Origin: Algoriphagus oliviformis
GTDB taxonomy: Bacteria; Bacteroidota; Bacteroidia; Cytophagales; Cyclobacteriaceae
Direction: 5' to 3'
Assembly (NCBI RefSeq): GCF_017254915.1
Contig: NZ_JAFKCT010000011.1
Coordinates: 82,842 to 146,841 of the forward strand
DNA length: 64,000 nucleotides
Part shown: in pieces, positions 17,926 to 26,393 of the stretch
How the letters are laid out: each line of letters opens with the position of its first letter
Position numbering within the stretch: the first letter of the stretch is position 1
Program-made: the position numbers and the translations under genes
The notes under the pieces: generated by a model
What the model saw: the letters and a program-made list of their open reading frames with translations, nothing else
Told to the model about the DNA's origin: nothing
Databases searched by the model: none

Positions 17926-18212
17926 AGGTCATTTGGAGCAAAGCTGCAGTAAACAGGCTGTCAGAGCATCTAAAATGGGTGGCGGAAGATTCTTTGCTGC
18001 AAGCCGAGCGAGTCGAGGAGGGAATTCTAAAGGAAATAGAGGAGCTTTCCCTTCATCCGGAGCGATATCCTGTCGATAGGTTTAAGATCAACAATCACGG
18101 TGATTTCAGGGCTTTTGAGAAGTTTAGTCTTCGGGTATCCTACCAGATATCCGGTGATAGAATTCTTATTTTGAGAATTAGGCATGTGAAACAAGAACCC
18201 AAAAGTTACTAG
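17922..18212 (+). CDS. RelE/ParE-type toxin
   Basis: The 96-residue basic protein begins MKVIWSKAAVNRLSEHLKWV, a typical RelE/ParE superfamily N terminus. It ends with the strand pattern FRAFEKFSLRVSYQISGDRILILRIRHVKQEP, including the conserved Arg-His near the end. I chose ATG 17922 over an in-frame TTG 6 bases earlier because it forms the ATGA overlap with the antitoxin stop. Whether it cleaves mRNA (RelE-like) or poisons gyrase (ParE-like) cannot be read; the HVKQEP ending is commoner in ParE-like proteins. Confidence 0.82.
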   Translation: MKVIWSKAAVNRLSEHLKWVAEDSLLQAERVEEGILKEIEELSLHPERYPVDRFKINNHGDFRAFEKFSLRVSYQISGDRILILRIRHVKQEPKSY

Positions 18213-18395
18213 GCTCTTCCCTTATTTTTCGGGGCCTTTTAAATCGGGGTTTCGGTGCAAGGCTTACAAATCGGAAATAGTCAAAAACTCGGAAAATCCT
18301 TCCAAGAGATTACCTGCCCGTAGGAGCATTTTTGGTTGAGGTCTCCCGAATGGATGAGGCCTTATCCTATTCCCTCTACTTCCGATAGTACCTCC

Positions 18396-19136
18396 TCAAT
18401 ATCTCAACTCCCACATCCAAGCTCGCTTGCTTTTGATGGAAGTCTGGATGAAATCCTGGACCAGATCCTGATATTCAGTGCCCGATACTTCCCTTCCTTT
18501 CATTTTTTTTGGCAGGGCGATGACTTCTTCGGGTTCGCCAAAAGTGATTTTCTCGGCTTCGACGATCAGCATGCCGTCGTTGATGTCATAGGCCAAGATC
18601 AGACCCGGTAACCCGAATTGCTCTTCGGGCCCGACGGGAACCGGTATATCGGAGGCAAACCAGGCAGTGATCTTTTGGCCTTTGATGGGGTCTTCACTGA
18701 CGGCTTTCATACACATGTGTCCGAGAATGTCCCTTATTTCGTTCATTACCCTCCATTTTGGGGCGTTTAGGCTGTCACGGACAAGGTACGTTTTGCCCAT
18801 TTGATCCATGTACTTGAGGTAGGTCTGCTCTTTTAGGTTGTTTTCAATGAAATAGTCCTCTACTTGCCAAGAGTAGCTTTGCACCTGGTATGGGGTACCG
18901 AAGGTATAGAGGCTTTTTTCTGGCCAAAACTGGAGTTTCATCCGGGTACTATAGCCGTCGGGGTTACCCCAGGAAAGCAGGATTCTATCCCGTTCCTGAT
19001 CTGTAAGGTGGGGCAGGCTTGCGTAGATTTTGTCATAGAAAATTTTGTAACGGTACTCTACCTCTCCCACTATGTTTTGGGCTCTTAGCCCTGTGGTAAT
19101 CAGTATCAGCGCAAGGATTTTAAGGATTGATTTCAT
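18396..19136 (-). CDS. GLPGLI family secreted protein
   Basis: The 246-residue protein has a signal peptide (MKSILKILALILITTGLRAQ) and the family-naming motif FGLPGLILAYDIND near residue 175, with the DWW-type counterpart KITAWFASDIPVPVGPE just before it. GLPGLI proteins are restricted to Bacteroidota, are exported, have no known function, and usually sit next to a large TonB-receptor-like beta-barrel. That is exactly the case here: the barrel gene precedes it on the same strand, 206 bases upstream. Confidence 0.88.
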   Translation of the reverse strand: MKSILKILALILITTGLRAQNIVGEVEYRYKIFYDKIYASLPHLTDQERDRILLSWGNPDGYSTRMKLQFWPEKSLYTFGTPYQVQSYSWQVEDYFIENNLKEQTYLKYMDQMGKTYLVRDSLNAPKWRVMNEIRDILGHMCMKAVSEDPIKGQKITAWFASDIPVPVGPEEQFGLPGLILAYDINDGMLIVEAEKITFGEPEEVIALPKKMKGREVSGTEYQDLVQDFIQTSIKSKRAWMWELRY

Positions 19137-19268
19137 TATTGTAAAGGTTGGCAGGTAGTTTAAATTATATGATTATCCGCTTTTATGCCAGTAGGCAGCC
19201 GTGACAAACCGAAAGAACGCCAAAACCAGGGCTTTGCCCTTCTTTGGTCTTCGGTCATCGGTCTTCCA

Positions 19269-19288
19269 GCCTGCCTGAACAGACAGGC
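19269..19288. repeat. short palindrome between barrel gene and GLPGLI gene
   Basis: GCCTGCCT and AGACAGGC form an almost perfect stem with one mismatch around a 4-base loop. It lies in the 206-base gap between the two genes and may be a REP-like element or a processing/attenuation hairpin on the shared transcript. Confidence 0.5.
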
Positions 19289-19342
19289 CCGATTGAAGAA
19301 GCAAATTCGCTTACTGGCAAGATTGCGGATAATCATGTTAGA

Positions 19343-22156
19343 TTATCTTCTGGCTTTCACTTCAATTCCCCGCATGTTGTAGGTCAAGCCGAGCAGGAAG
19401 TATCTGGCCAAAGTCTCGATTCTGCCAGTAGAAACGTAGTTCTGTCCAGCATACTGGCTGATGGTTTGGTTTTTATCGAGGATGTCATTGGCCGAAAGTC
19501 TGACTTCCCATTTTTTTGCCTCACCGAGTAGTTTGTAGAAGGATGCATTGAGAATGGGCACTTTCTGGTCAAATCCAAAGCTTTCATTTTTATATCGATT
19601 GTAGTTGAATTTCACGTCCAGGTAAAAGTCCTTGGGCAATTTGATGTTTGCATTGCTATAGGCGCTCCAATTCACAATATCCTGGTTTTGGGAAGGGTTT
19701 TGCTCGTAGTCGGTTTTGCTCAGGCGGAAGGACGACCCGGCATAGAGGCCGAGCCATTCCAGAGGCGTCAGGTCAAAGTTTGCGCCGAAGTTATGGCTGT
19801 AGGTATGCGTCTCCGTTTCGATGGAATTGATCAGGGAGAGGCTCTTGTTATAGGATGGATTTGCATATAGGTATGCGTTGGCCTTGGTCTTTACGATGGG
19901 GAAGCCAAAGCCGAGGTAGGGGTAAAAGCGCTGTCCTCCGGAAGCATTGCCGGATTTGTAGGTGGTGACAAGGGTTTCCGGATTGATCGTCTGGTTTTGG
20001 ACGACCTGATTTTGATAGAATGTCGCATTGAATGAGAACCGGAAATTGATAAAGGTCGCGGGGTCGTACATGTTGTATCCGGTGTTGAAAGAATGGGAAA
20101 CTTCGGGCTCCAGATCTGGATTTCCTTCCCGGATATAGAGCGGATTGGAAATGTCCTTATAGGGCTGGAGGTCTGCGATACTTGGCGGAGTCACTCCCAT
20201 GGCATAGCTGGCGTTGATCCGCTTGTTGCCCTTCATGGTTTTCCAATAGGATACATTGGGGGTGAAATTGAGGTAGCTCTTGTTCACTCTGCCCAGGATC
20301 TCACTGCCTTCTACCACGGAAAACTCTCCGTTCAACCGGTAGTTGGATGCGGCTAGTCCCACGCTCAGGTTAGATCCCTTGTTCGCATATCGGATACTGG
20401 AGCCCAGTCGATTGTAGGTGATTTTGTTGTCAAAAAACCGGCTGAGCTCAGGATTGAGCTCTCTCGTGTCGCTGGTCTCCACATCGTACACCTGTCGGTT
20501 TGTTTCGCTGGTAGATTGGCTGAAATTGTAGAACGTCTCCCAAAAGAATATCTTCTTGATGGGTTCGACATAGAGCAGGCTTGATTTGATCAGGTTCGAG
20601 CCATTCAATGCCTGGATGACTTGGTCCAAGCTTTGAAAGTAAGTATTCGGGTCGGTCGAGTTCAGGTGGTCCACTATCGCCTTTTGGGTGCCATCCTGGT
20701 CTGCCTTGCTATAAGTGTCACTGATGGATGCCGCAAAATTCCGCCCACTTTTTTTGAACTTATGGCGATAGATGGCTGTGCCTTGAAAGGCTCCCGACCA
20801 CTTATCTGACTGGTTGTCCCGATCCATTTGGCTTTGTTCCATGGTGCTGCGTATCAGCTCCTGATGGCTAAACAGCAGGGTGTTGAGTGAACTTAGCCTT
20901 CCCTTCGCGGTTAGGGTGATGGTGTTCGCGCTGTCGAGCTCATTTTGAAAACGAAGATTTACTCGATGGTGACCTGCCACATTGTTTTGTCGACTTTGGT
21001 CCGTGGAGGTGAAGGAGGTATTGTCCTGTAGAAAGTTGGTTCGGCTATTGACACTTTTCAGGATTTGGTCGCTACGGCTGTAGAAATAGTTGCTGCTGAA
21101 GTCCTTTTTGTCTTTCAGGTAATTGTAATTGATTCCCACAGCCTGATTGTTGGAATAGCCCGAGTTGAGGTTGTTGAAGGGGATTTCGAAGGATTCCTCA
21201 TTGTCTCCTCCCGAAAAAACGATGTAATTGCCTCCGCCTCCATTGAAGCCGAAGTCCCCTGTGTCGCCAAATTGGAAAGCACTGCTGCCCCTAAACTCTT
21301 GGAGGTCATCCCAGCTCAGTCCGGATTGGTTGACATTGTTGCCATAGCCGATGACCGAAAACTGGTTCACTTTGTCAAACTTGTTGAATGAGGCATTGGC
21401 GTTCCATCTTTCATCTGGTCCAGCTGCTGCGGAGACTTTGCCAAAGCCTCCTTTTTTCGCTTCTTCCTTTAGCTCCACGTTTAGGGTTTTTTCCTTTACT
21501 CCATCTTCCACGCCCGTGAGTTTGGACTGTTCCGACTTGTCATCAAACAGCTGAAGCTTGCTGATCGATTCGGCATTCAGGTTTTGCGTGGCCATTTTGG
21601 TATTCCCTCCGAAAAAGCGCCTCCCATCCACGGTGACCTTCTGCACTTGCTCTCCTTGGGCGATGATATTTCCGTTCGCATCGATCTGCATCCCCGGCAG
21701 CTTGCGGAGTAGATCTTCCAAAGTCGCTCCGGGGGGCACTTTGAATTTACTGGCATCGTATTCCAGGGTGTCCCCACGCATCATCAAGGGTGCTTTGGCA
21801 GCTTTCACCACTACCTCATAGAGTTCCTGCAGGATGGGCTTCAACTGGATCTCCTCCACCTCCAGCACATCTGTGTCGGGCAGTACCAGTTCCTTTTGGA
21901 AGGGGAGGTAGCCCATGTAGGTGGCCTTGATGAGCAGGGGCTGCCGCTCCACATTCTTGAATTGGTATTCTCCCGACTTGTTGGTCAGCGTGTAAGCCAC
22001 CAGGGCAGAATCTGTCGGGCTGAGGAGGAGCACAGAGGTGTAGTCAAGCGGGAGGTTGGTGGTGTCTTTCACTGTTCCGCTGATAGTAAGTTTGGACTGG
22101 GCTTGCGAAGCAAAAGTAATGGCAAGCACGAGGAGGAGTGAAAGGAAAAATTTCAT
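19343..22156 (-). CDS. TonB-receptor-like outer membrane beta-barrel protein with carboxypeptidase-regulatory domain
   Basis: The 937-residue protein starts at ATG 22156 with a signal peptide (MKFFLSLLLVLAITFASQAQ). An Ig-like CarboxypepD_reg domain follows (TISGTVKDTTNLPLDYTSVLL to about residue 100), then a plug-like domain (ATLEDLLRKLPGMQIDANGNI, KVTVDGRRFFGGN) and a long C-terminal barrel rich in alternating aromatic strands ending ALARYFLLGLTYN-like. This is the outer-membrane-barrel family often paired with GLPGLI proteins, distinct from SusC, since no SusD is adjacent. Ligand unknown; surface transport or export is inferred. Confidence 0.88.
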   Translation of the reverse strand: MKFFLSLLLVLAITFASQAQSKLTISGTVKDTTNLPLDYTSVLLLSPTDSALVAYTLTNKSGEYQFKNVERQPLLIKATYMGYLPFQKELVLPDTDVLEVEEIQLKPILQELYEVVVKAAKAPLMMRGDTLEYDASKFKVPPGATLEDLLRKLPGMQIDANGNIIAQGEQVQKVTVDGRRFFGGNTKMATQNLNAESISKLQLFDDKSEQSKLTGVEDGVKEKTLNVELKEEAKKGGFGKVSAAAGPDERWNANASFNKFDKVNQFSVIGYGNNVNQSGLSWDDLQEFRGSSAFQFGDTGDFGFNGGGGNYIVFSGGDNEESFEIPFNNLNSGYSNNQAVGINYNYLKDKKDFSSNYFYSRSDQILKSVNSRTNFLQDNTSFTSTDQSRQNNVAGHHRVNLRFQNELDSANTITLTAKGRLSSLNTLLFSHQELIRSTMEQSQMDRDNQSDKWSGAFQGTAIYRHKFKKSGRNFAASISDTYSKADQDGTQKAIVDHLNSTDPNTYFQSLDQVIQALNGSNLIKSSLLYVEPIKKIFFWETFYNFSQSTSETNRQVYDVETSDTRELNPELSRFFDNKITYNRLGSSIRYANKGSNLSVGLAASNYRLNGEFSVVEGSEILGRVNKSYLNFTPNVSYWKTMKGNKRINASYAMGVTPPSIADLQPYKDISNPLYIREGNPDLEPEVSHSFNTGYNMYDPATFINFRFSFNATFYQNQVVQNQTINPETLVTTYKSGNASGGQRFYPYLGFGFPIVKTKANAYLYANPSYNKSLSLINSIETETHTYSHNFGANFDLTPLEWLGLYAGSSFRLSKTDYEQNPSQNQDIVNWSAYSNANIKLPKDFYLDVKFNYNRYKNESFGFDQKVPILNASFYKLLGEAKKWEVRLSANDILDKNQTISQYAGQNYVSTGRIETLARYFLLGLTYNMRGIEVKARR

Positions 22157-22752
22157 TTTGTCGGCGTTATATTTTTCAACTATAAAATCAATGACTAAAA
22201 CTGCACTCCATTCCCAAATCGTTGCCATTGCCCCTTTGCATAGGGCACATGGTCAAGGTTTGGTGGGAAGAATAGAAATCTGACTAAGCTGAAAATTCGG
22301 GGTGCTCTACTTTGGCAACCCGCTGATGGCCACGATCCTATGCTAACCCTTGAAGCGTGACTTCAAAAAAAGAGGCCATTCACTTCCTTCTTCTTTGCCC
22401 AATGCTGGGCGAACTCAAAAATTCTGTCAATCAAGTAGTGTCTTTCGCTAAAAATCGGCTGTCACCAAATGATCGTTCTGGTAAGCGGTTTAATACTGTT
22501 ATATTATTAATTATTTCCTAGAAATAGCGTAACTATTCTGTTAAAAATTGTTAGCGGGATACTGGGCTTGGTTGTTCTTGTAAAAAATCATTTTCGCAAA
22601 TGGCTTCAAATGAAAGGCTTGCGAGTGTCCTGACGTCAAAAGCGCCAAATGGTGCTATAGGCCCAAACTCATAGATCCCAGTAGTGTACGGTATGCGCAA
22701 AAATCGGATGCCTTGCTGGTGTTTTTATACAGCTGATTTTTAGGGATAGACC
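22157..22752. other. 596-base gap with no recognised gene
   Basis: It lies between the 3' end of rsmG and the start of the barrel gene (both minus strand) and probably holds the barrel gene promoter near 22157-22250. It is less G+C-rich than the flanks (for example 22480-22545). I found no open frame with protein character, tRNA or strong terminator. The short open frame running into rsmG at the left side is an artefact. Confidence 0.5.
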
Positions 22753-23397
22753 TTATCGTTTGTCCTCCCAGGGCATGTAGACGACCTTTTTGGTCTCGAA
22801 AAAATCCTCCTTGAAGTAGTCCTCCAGGTGGTAGGTCACATACGATCTGTCCAGCTCCTCCATCTCCTCGTCCACATCGCCCCCTTTGAGGTAGAGGATG
22901 CCGTTTTGGAATTCGTTGAAGTCTTCGCGCTTGATCTTGCCTTTGACCCAAGGGTAAAAATTGACCATCCGCGTCACCGCACGGCTGACCACGAAGTCGT
23001 ACTTTCTCACCAAAGTCTCCGCCCTGGCCTGCTGAGCCTCGACGTTGCCCAGCTTGAGGGACTTGGCTACCTCCTTCACCACGCTGATCTTTTTCCCGAT
23101 GGAATCGACCAGATGAAAGTGGGTATCGGGAAAAAGAATCGCCAAAGGAATCCCCGGAAATCCCCCTCCAGTGCCTATGTCGAGCACTTTGGTACCGGGC
23201 TGGAAACGCATCACCTTGGCAATGCCCAGTGAGTGCAGCACGTGGTGGACATAAAATTGCTCCATGTCCTTGCGGCTGATCACGTTGATTTTGGCATTCC
23301 AGTCTTCATAGAGCTCCTGCAATCGGTCAAACTGCTCGATTTGCTTTTCACTCAGGTCAGGAAAATAGGATAGGATCAGCTGGGTGCCTGGATTCAT
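22753..23397 (-). CDS. rsmG: 16S rRNA (guanine527-N7)-methyltransferase
   Basis: RsmG (GidB) methylates G527 of 16S rRNA with S-adenosylmethionine. The 214-residue protein has the SAM-binding motif VLDIGTGGGFPGIPLAI near residue 70, the following HLVDSIGKKISVV, and the family motif VVSRAVTRM. The start codon shares one base with the stop of the upstream sigma factor (TGATG at 23395-23399), so translation is coupled. Length is standard (about 205-240). Confidence 0.96.
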   Translation of the reverse strand: MNPGTQLILSYFPDLSEKQIEQFDRLQELYEDWNAKINVISRKDMEQFYVHHVLHSLGIAKVMRFQPGTKVLDIGTGGGFPGIPLAILFPDTHFHLVDSIGKKISVVKEVAKSLKLGNVEAQQARAETLVRKYDFVVSRAVTRMVNFYPWVKGKIKREDFNEFQNGILYLKGGDVDEEMEELDRSYVTYHLEDYFKEDFFETKKVVYMPWEDKR

Positions 23398-24008
23398 CAG
23401 ATGTGTTTTTCTTTGCCGGAGGCGATTTCGTAGAGAAGCTCTCTGGAGCGGTGGAGTTGGGCCTTGACGGTGCCGAGGGGCTTCTCCAGCTCCTGGGCGA
23501 TCTCCTCGTAGGAGAGCTCGTCAAAGTAGCGCAGCTGCACGAGCTTGCGGTATTTCGCGGGCAGCTTGTCCACAAAGATCCGCACCATCTCGATCCGCTG
23601 GGACTTGATGAACTCGTCCTGGGGATTGTTGTCGTCGTCTTCCACGTCGATATTGACCGAGTTGCCGCTGTCGTCCGACATGGTGTTGTTGAGGCTCATG
23701 GTTTTGAGCTTCTTTTTCCGGATAAAATCGATGGTGTTGTTCGTCGCGATGCGAAAGAGCCAGGTAGAAAAAGTGTAGTCCTTTTTGAAACGCTCGAGGT
23801 TTCGGAAGGCTTTGGCAAAGGCCTCCATCGTCAGGTCTTCCGCGTCGTCCGCGTCGCGGATCATCTTCAGGATCATGAAATAAACGGCCTTTTTGTACCG
23901 CTTCATGAGCGTTGCATAGGCCTGCTGGTCTTTTTCCATCACGGCCCTGTCGATCAGATCAAAATCCTCGAGTGCCTTATTCGAAAAACCGCGTTCGTTT
24001 ATTTCCAT
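23397..24008 (-). CDS. sigma-70 family RNA polymerase sigma factor (ECF-like)
   Basis: The 203-residue protein, counted from ATG 24008, has sigma region 2 (DAEDLTMEAFAKAFRNLERF, then FSTWLFRIATNNTIDFIRKKK) and region 4 (LPAKYRKLVQLRYFDELSYEEIAQELEKPLG followed by TVKAQLHRSRELL). An acidic linker (DVEDDDNNPQDEF) lies between them. Region 1.1 and 3 are absent, as in ECF factors. No anti-sigma factor lies beside it; instead it overlaps a glycosyltransferase upstream by 10 bases and rsmG downstream by 1 base. Regulon unknown. A frame extension 42 bases upstream lies within the glycosyltransferase gene. Confidence 0.92.
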   Translation of the reverse strand: MEINERGFSNKALEDFDLIDRAVMEKDQQAYATLMKRYKKAVYFMILKMIRDADDAEDLTMEAFAKAFRNLERFKKDYTFSTWLFRIATNNTIDFIRKKKLKTMSLNNTMSDDSGNSVNIDVEDDDNNPQDEFIKSQRIEMVRIFVDKLPAKYRKLVQLRYFDELSYEEIAQELEKPLGTVKAQLHRSRELLYEIASGKEKHI

Positions 24009-25138
24009 TGGATGTCTTTTGCCTGGTAAGATACTGATCCCAACACCCAAAAATAGCCCAGATACATAAAATCATTGACCAGGATATTCATTGGAGTGGC
24101 GGATCCCTGAACCTTTTTGGAAGCGGAGGTGAAAATTCTGAAAACCAAAAAGGACCGTAGTAAAATAATACCCAAAACGGCAGAAAATTGTTCCCATTGT
24201 TGGCTGATTCCAAAATAAATCAACAATCCGAGCCCGCCAATCCAGAAAAGTCCATGGGAAAGCGGAAATAGTCCAATCTTTCGCTTGTCTTCGCCGCGGT
24301 AGTATTTGCCCGCATGGAGGTGGCGTTTTTTCTGCACCAGGTATTCTTTCCAGGTTTCCTTGGGGATGGAGGTGGTGTTGGCCTCTGGGTCGAGCACGAT
24401 AGCGGTGTTTTTTCCCGTGGCGTATTGGTTGACAAAGAGGTCGTCGTCACCGCCTTCGATGTGCCAGATCCCCTTGAAGGCTTTGGCGTCCATGAAGAAG
24501 CTCCTGCGGTAGCAGAGGTTGCGGCCCACTCCCATGAAGGGGGCATTCCAGAGACCGAAGGAGAAATAAAACAAGGCGGTGAGAATGGTCTCAAACTGGA
24601 TCCAGCGATTGAGCAGGCTGGACTTGACCGCATAGCCTGAAAAGCCAAGCGAGAAGGTTCGGCCATCTTCACGCACTGGGGCGGTCATCTTGCGTATCCA
24701 CTGGTTGCTGGTTGGCATGCAGTCTGCGTCTGTCAGTAGGATGACGTCGTTTTTGGACACTTTGATACCGAGGGTCAGCGCAAATTTTTTGGCAGTGACG
24801 TGCTTGGGCGTGTATTTGACCGTCACGGACCGGAGTCGGGGATAGATGGCCATCATTTCCTCCAGCAGACGCTTGGTGCGGTCGGTGCTGCGGTCATTGA
24901 CGACCATCACGTCAAACTTCCCATAATCCTGCTCGAATAGCTTGGGGATGAGTGTTTTGAGGTTGTGGAACTCGTTGTGGGCAGCGACCAAGACAGTCAC
25001 TCCCTCCTCAGGGTTTTGGTTTTTCGAAGACTTGGAGGATGAGTTGAACCAGGCTGTCCGTCCAAATATCGCCAGCAGATAAACTGCCTGAATGATAATG
25101 CCGATGCCAAAGAAAAACCAGAGTAAAAATAGGCCCAT
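23999..25138 (-). CDS. membrane-anchored family 2 glycosyltransferase
   Basis: The 379-residue protein has one N-terminal membrane helix (residues 3-25) and a GT-A domain of family 2 (VLVAAHNEFHNLKTLIPKL, VVNDRSTDRT, the DAD motif in LLTDADCMP, GGDDDLFVN, and a basic KKRHLHAG patch in place of QxxRW). Two or three C-terminal helices follow. It resembles processive cell-envelope polysaccharide synthases that face the cytoplasm. Donor and product cannot be read. It heads a three-gene overlapping operon with a sigma factor and rsmG. Confidence 0.9.
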   Translation of the reverse strand: MGLFLLWFFFGIGIIIQAVYLLAIFGRTAWFNSSSKSSKNQNPEEGVTVLVAAHNEFHNLKTLIPKLFEQDYGKFDVMVVNDRSTDRTKRLLEEMMAIYPRLRSVTVKYTPKHVTAKKFALTLGIKVSKNDVILLTDADCMPTSNQWIRKMTAPVREDGRTFSLGFSGYAVKSSLLNRWIQFETILTALFYFSFGLWNAPFMGVGRNLCYRRSFFMDAKAFKGIWHIEGGDDDLFVNQYATGKNTAIVLDPEANTTSIPKETWKEYLVQKKRHLHAGKYYRGEDKRKIGLFPLSHGLFWIGGLGLLIYFGISQQWEQFSAVLGIILLRSFLVFRIFTSASKKVQGSATPMNILVNDFMYLGYFWVLGSVSYQAKDIQWK

Positions 25139-25156
25139 AGGTCGATTTTGCTCGGC

Positions 25157-25164
25157 AAATATAA
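25157..25164 (-). promoter_or_regulatory. putative -7 element of the glycosyltransferase operon
   Basis: Minus strand TATATTTG, a full TAnnTTTG match, 19 bases before the start codon of the glycosyltransferase at 25138. Confidence 0.5.
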
Positions 25165-25199
25165 AATCAATTTCAGCAAGTCATTTAAGAATAAGTGGA

Positions 25200-25207
25200 T
25201 ATTTTTG
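25200..25207 (+). promoter_or_regulatory. putative -7 element of tgt
   Basis: TATTTTTG fits TAnnTTTG and lies 52 bases before the tgt ATG, divergent from the element at 25157-25164. Confidence 0.4.
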
Positions 25208-25258
25208 CGAGCAAAAAGGGGCATTTTGTAGGCCTTTTCTACAGGCTCTGTTTCCGTC

Positions 25259-26389
25259 ATGAAGTTTACCCTAGCACAGAAAGATACCCAAACCAAGGCC
25301 CGAGCAGGCACGCTTACCACCGATCACGGAACGATTCAGACGCCGATTTTCATGCCCGTGGGCACAGCTGGTACCGTGAAAGCGGTACACCAGCGTGAGC
25401 TCAAGGAGGACATCAAAGCGCAGATTATCTTGGGCAATACCTATCACCTTTACCTGCGTCCGGGATTGGATATTTTGGAAAAGGCTGGAGGACTGCACGG
25501 GTTCAATGGCTGGGATCGCCCCATCCTGACGGACTCTGGGGGCTACCAGGTTTTTTCCCTGGCGGGTACCCGCAAGATCAAGGAAGAGGGGGTGACTTTC
25601 AAGTCGCACATCGACGGATCCAAGCATGTCTTTCCCCCCGAAGGCGTCATGGATATCCAGCGCACGATCGGTGCGGACATCATCATGGCCTTTGATGAGT
25701 GTACCCCCTATCCCTGTGAGTATGGCTACGCGCGCAAGTCCATGGAGATGACCCATCGCTGGCTGGATCGCTGCATCCAGCGCTTTGACAGCACCGAGGG
25801 GAAGTATGGCTACAGCCAGACGCTTTTCCCCATCGTGCAGGGCTCCGTGTACAAGGATCTGCGAAAGCAAAGCGCGGAATTTATCGCTTCACGTGGCCGC
25901 GAGGGCAATGCAATTGGTGGGCTTTCCGTAGGCGAGCCTGCGGAAATGATGTACGAGATGACCGAGCTGGTGACCGATATCCTGCCCGCGGACAAGCCTC
26001 GCTACCTCATGGGAGTAGGCACGCCTGCCAACATATTGGAGTGCATCGCGCTGGGTGTGGACATGTTTGACTGCGTGATGCCCACCCGCAATGCCCGAAA
26101 CGGCATGCTTTTCACTTCCGAGGGGATCATCAATATCCGGAACGAAAAGTGGAAGGATGATTTTTCCTCCATAGATCCCGCCATCGGCAACTACGCCAGC
26201 ACCTTTTACACCAAGGCTTACCTCCGCCACTTGACCGTTTCCAAAGAGATTTTGGCCGCGCAGATTGCGAGTATTCATAATCTGGCCTTCTACCTCTGGC
26301 TCGTCGGGCAAGCAAGAGAGCATATCCTTGCCGGCGACTTTGCCGTTTGGAAAAACCAAATGGTGGAAAAAGTGAGCAGACGCCTCTGA
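25259..26389 (+). CDS. tgt: tRNA-guanine transglycosylase lacking the usual zinc cysteines
   Basis: Tgt exchanges guanine-34 for preQ1 in GUN-anticodon tRNAs on the queuosine pathway. The 376-residue protein has the nucleophile/general acid regions DSGGYQVFSL and CVMPTRNARNGMLF, LGNTYHLYLRPG and GGLSVGEP. The C-terminal zinc site normally reads CxCxxC before AYLRHL; here the aligned stretch is DPAIGNYASTFYTKAYLRHL, so all three cysteines are missing while the later His (SIHNLAFYL) remains. Otherwise full length and intact. It is followed after 4 bases by an LptF/G gene. Confidence 0.94.
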   Translation: MKFTLAQKDTQTKARAGTLTTDHGTIQTPIFMPVGTAGTVKAVHQRELKEDIKAQIILGNTYHLYLRPGLDILEKAGGLHGFNGWDRPILTDSGGYQVFSLAGTRKIKEEGVTFKSHIDGSKHVFPPEGVMDIQRTIGADIIMAFDECTPYPCEYGYARKSMEMTHRWLDRCIQRFDSTEGKYGYSQTLFPIVQGSVYKDLRKQSAEFIASRGREGNAIGGLSVGEPAEMMYEMTELVTDILPADKPRYLMGVGTPANILECIALGVDMFDCVMPTRNARNGMLFTSEGIINIRNEKWKDDFSSIDPAIGNYASTFYTKAYLRHLTVSKEILAAQIASIHNLAFYLWLVGQAREHILAGDFAVWKNQMVEKVSRRL

Positions 26390-26393
26390 ATCG

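Noticed and set aside
22655..22752. Extra minus-strand protein overlapping the rsmG 3' end
   Set aside because: The frame is mostly an alternative frame of rsmG and the tail is intergenic sequence with no recognisable protein features.
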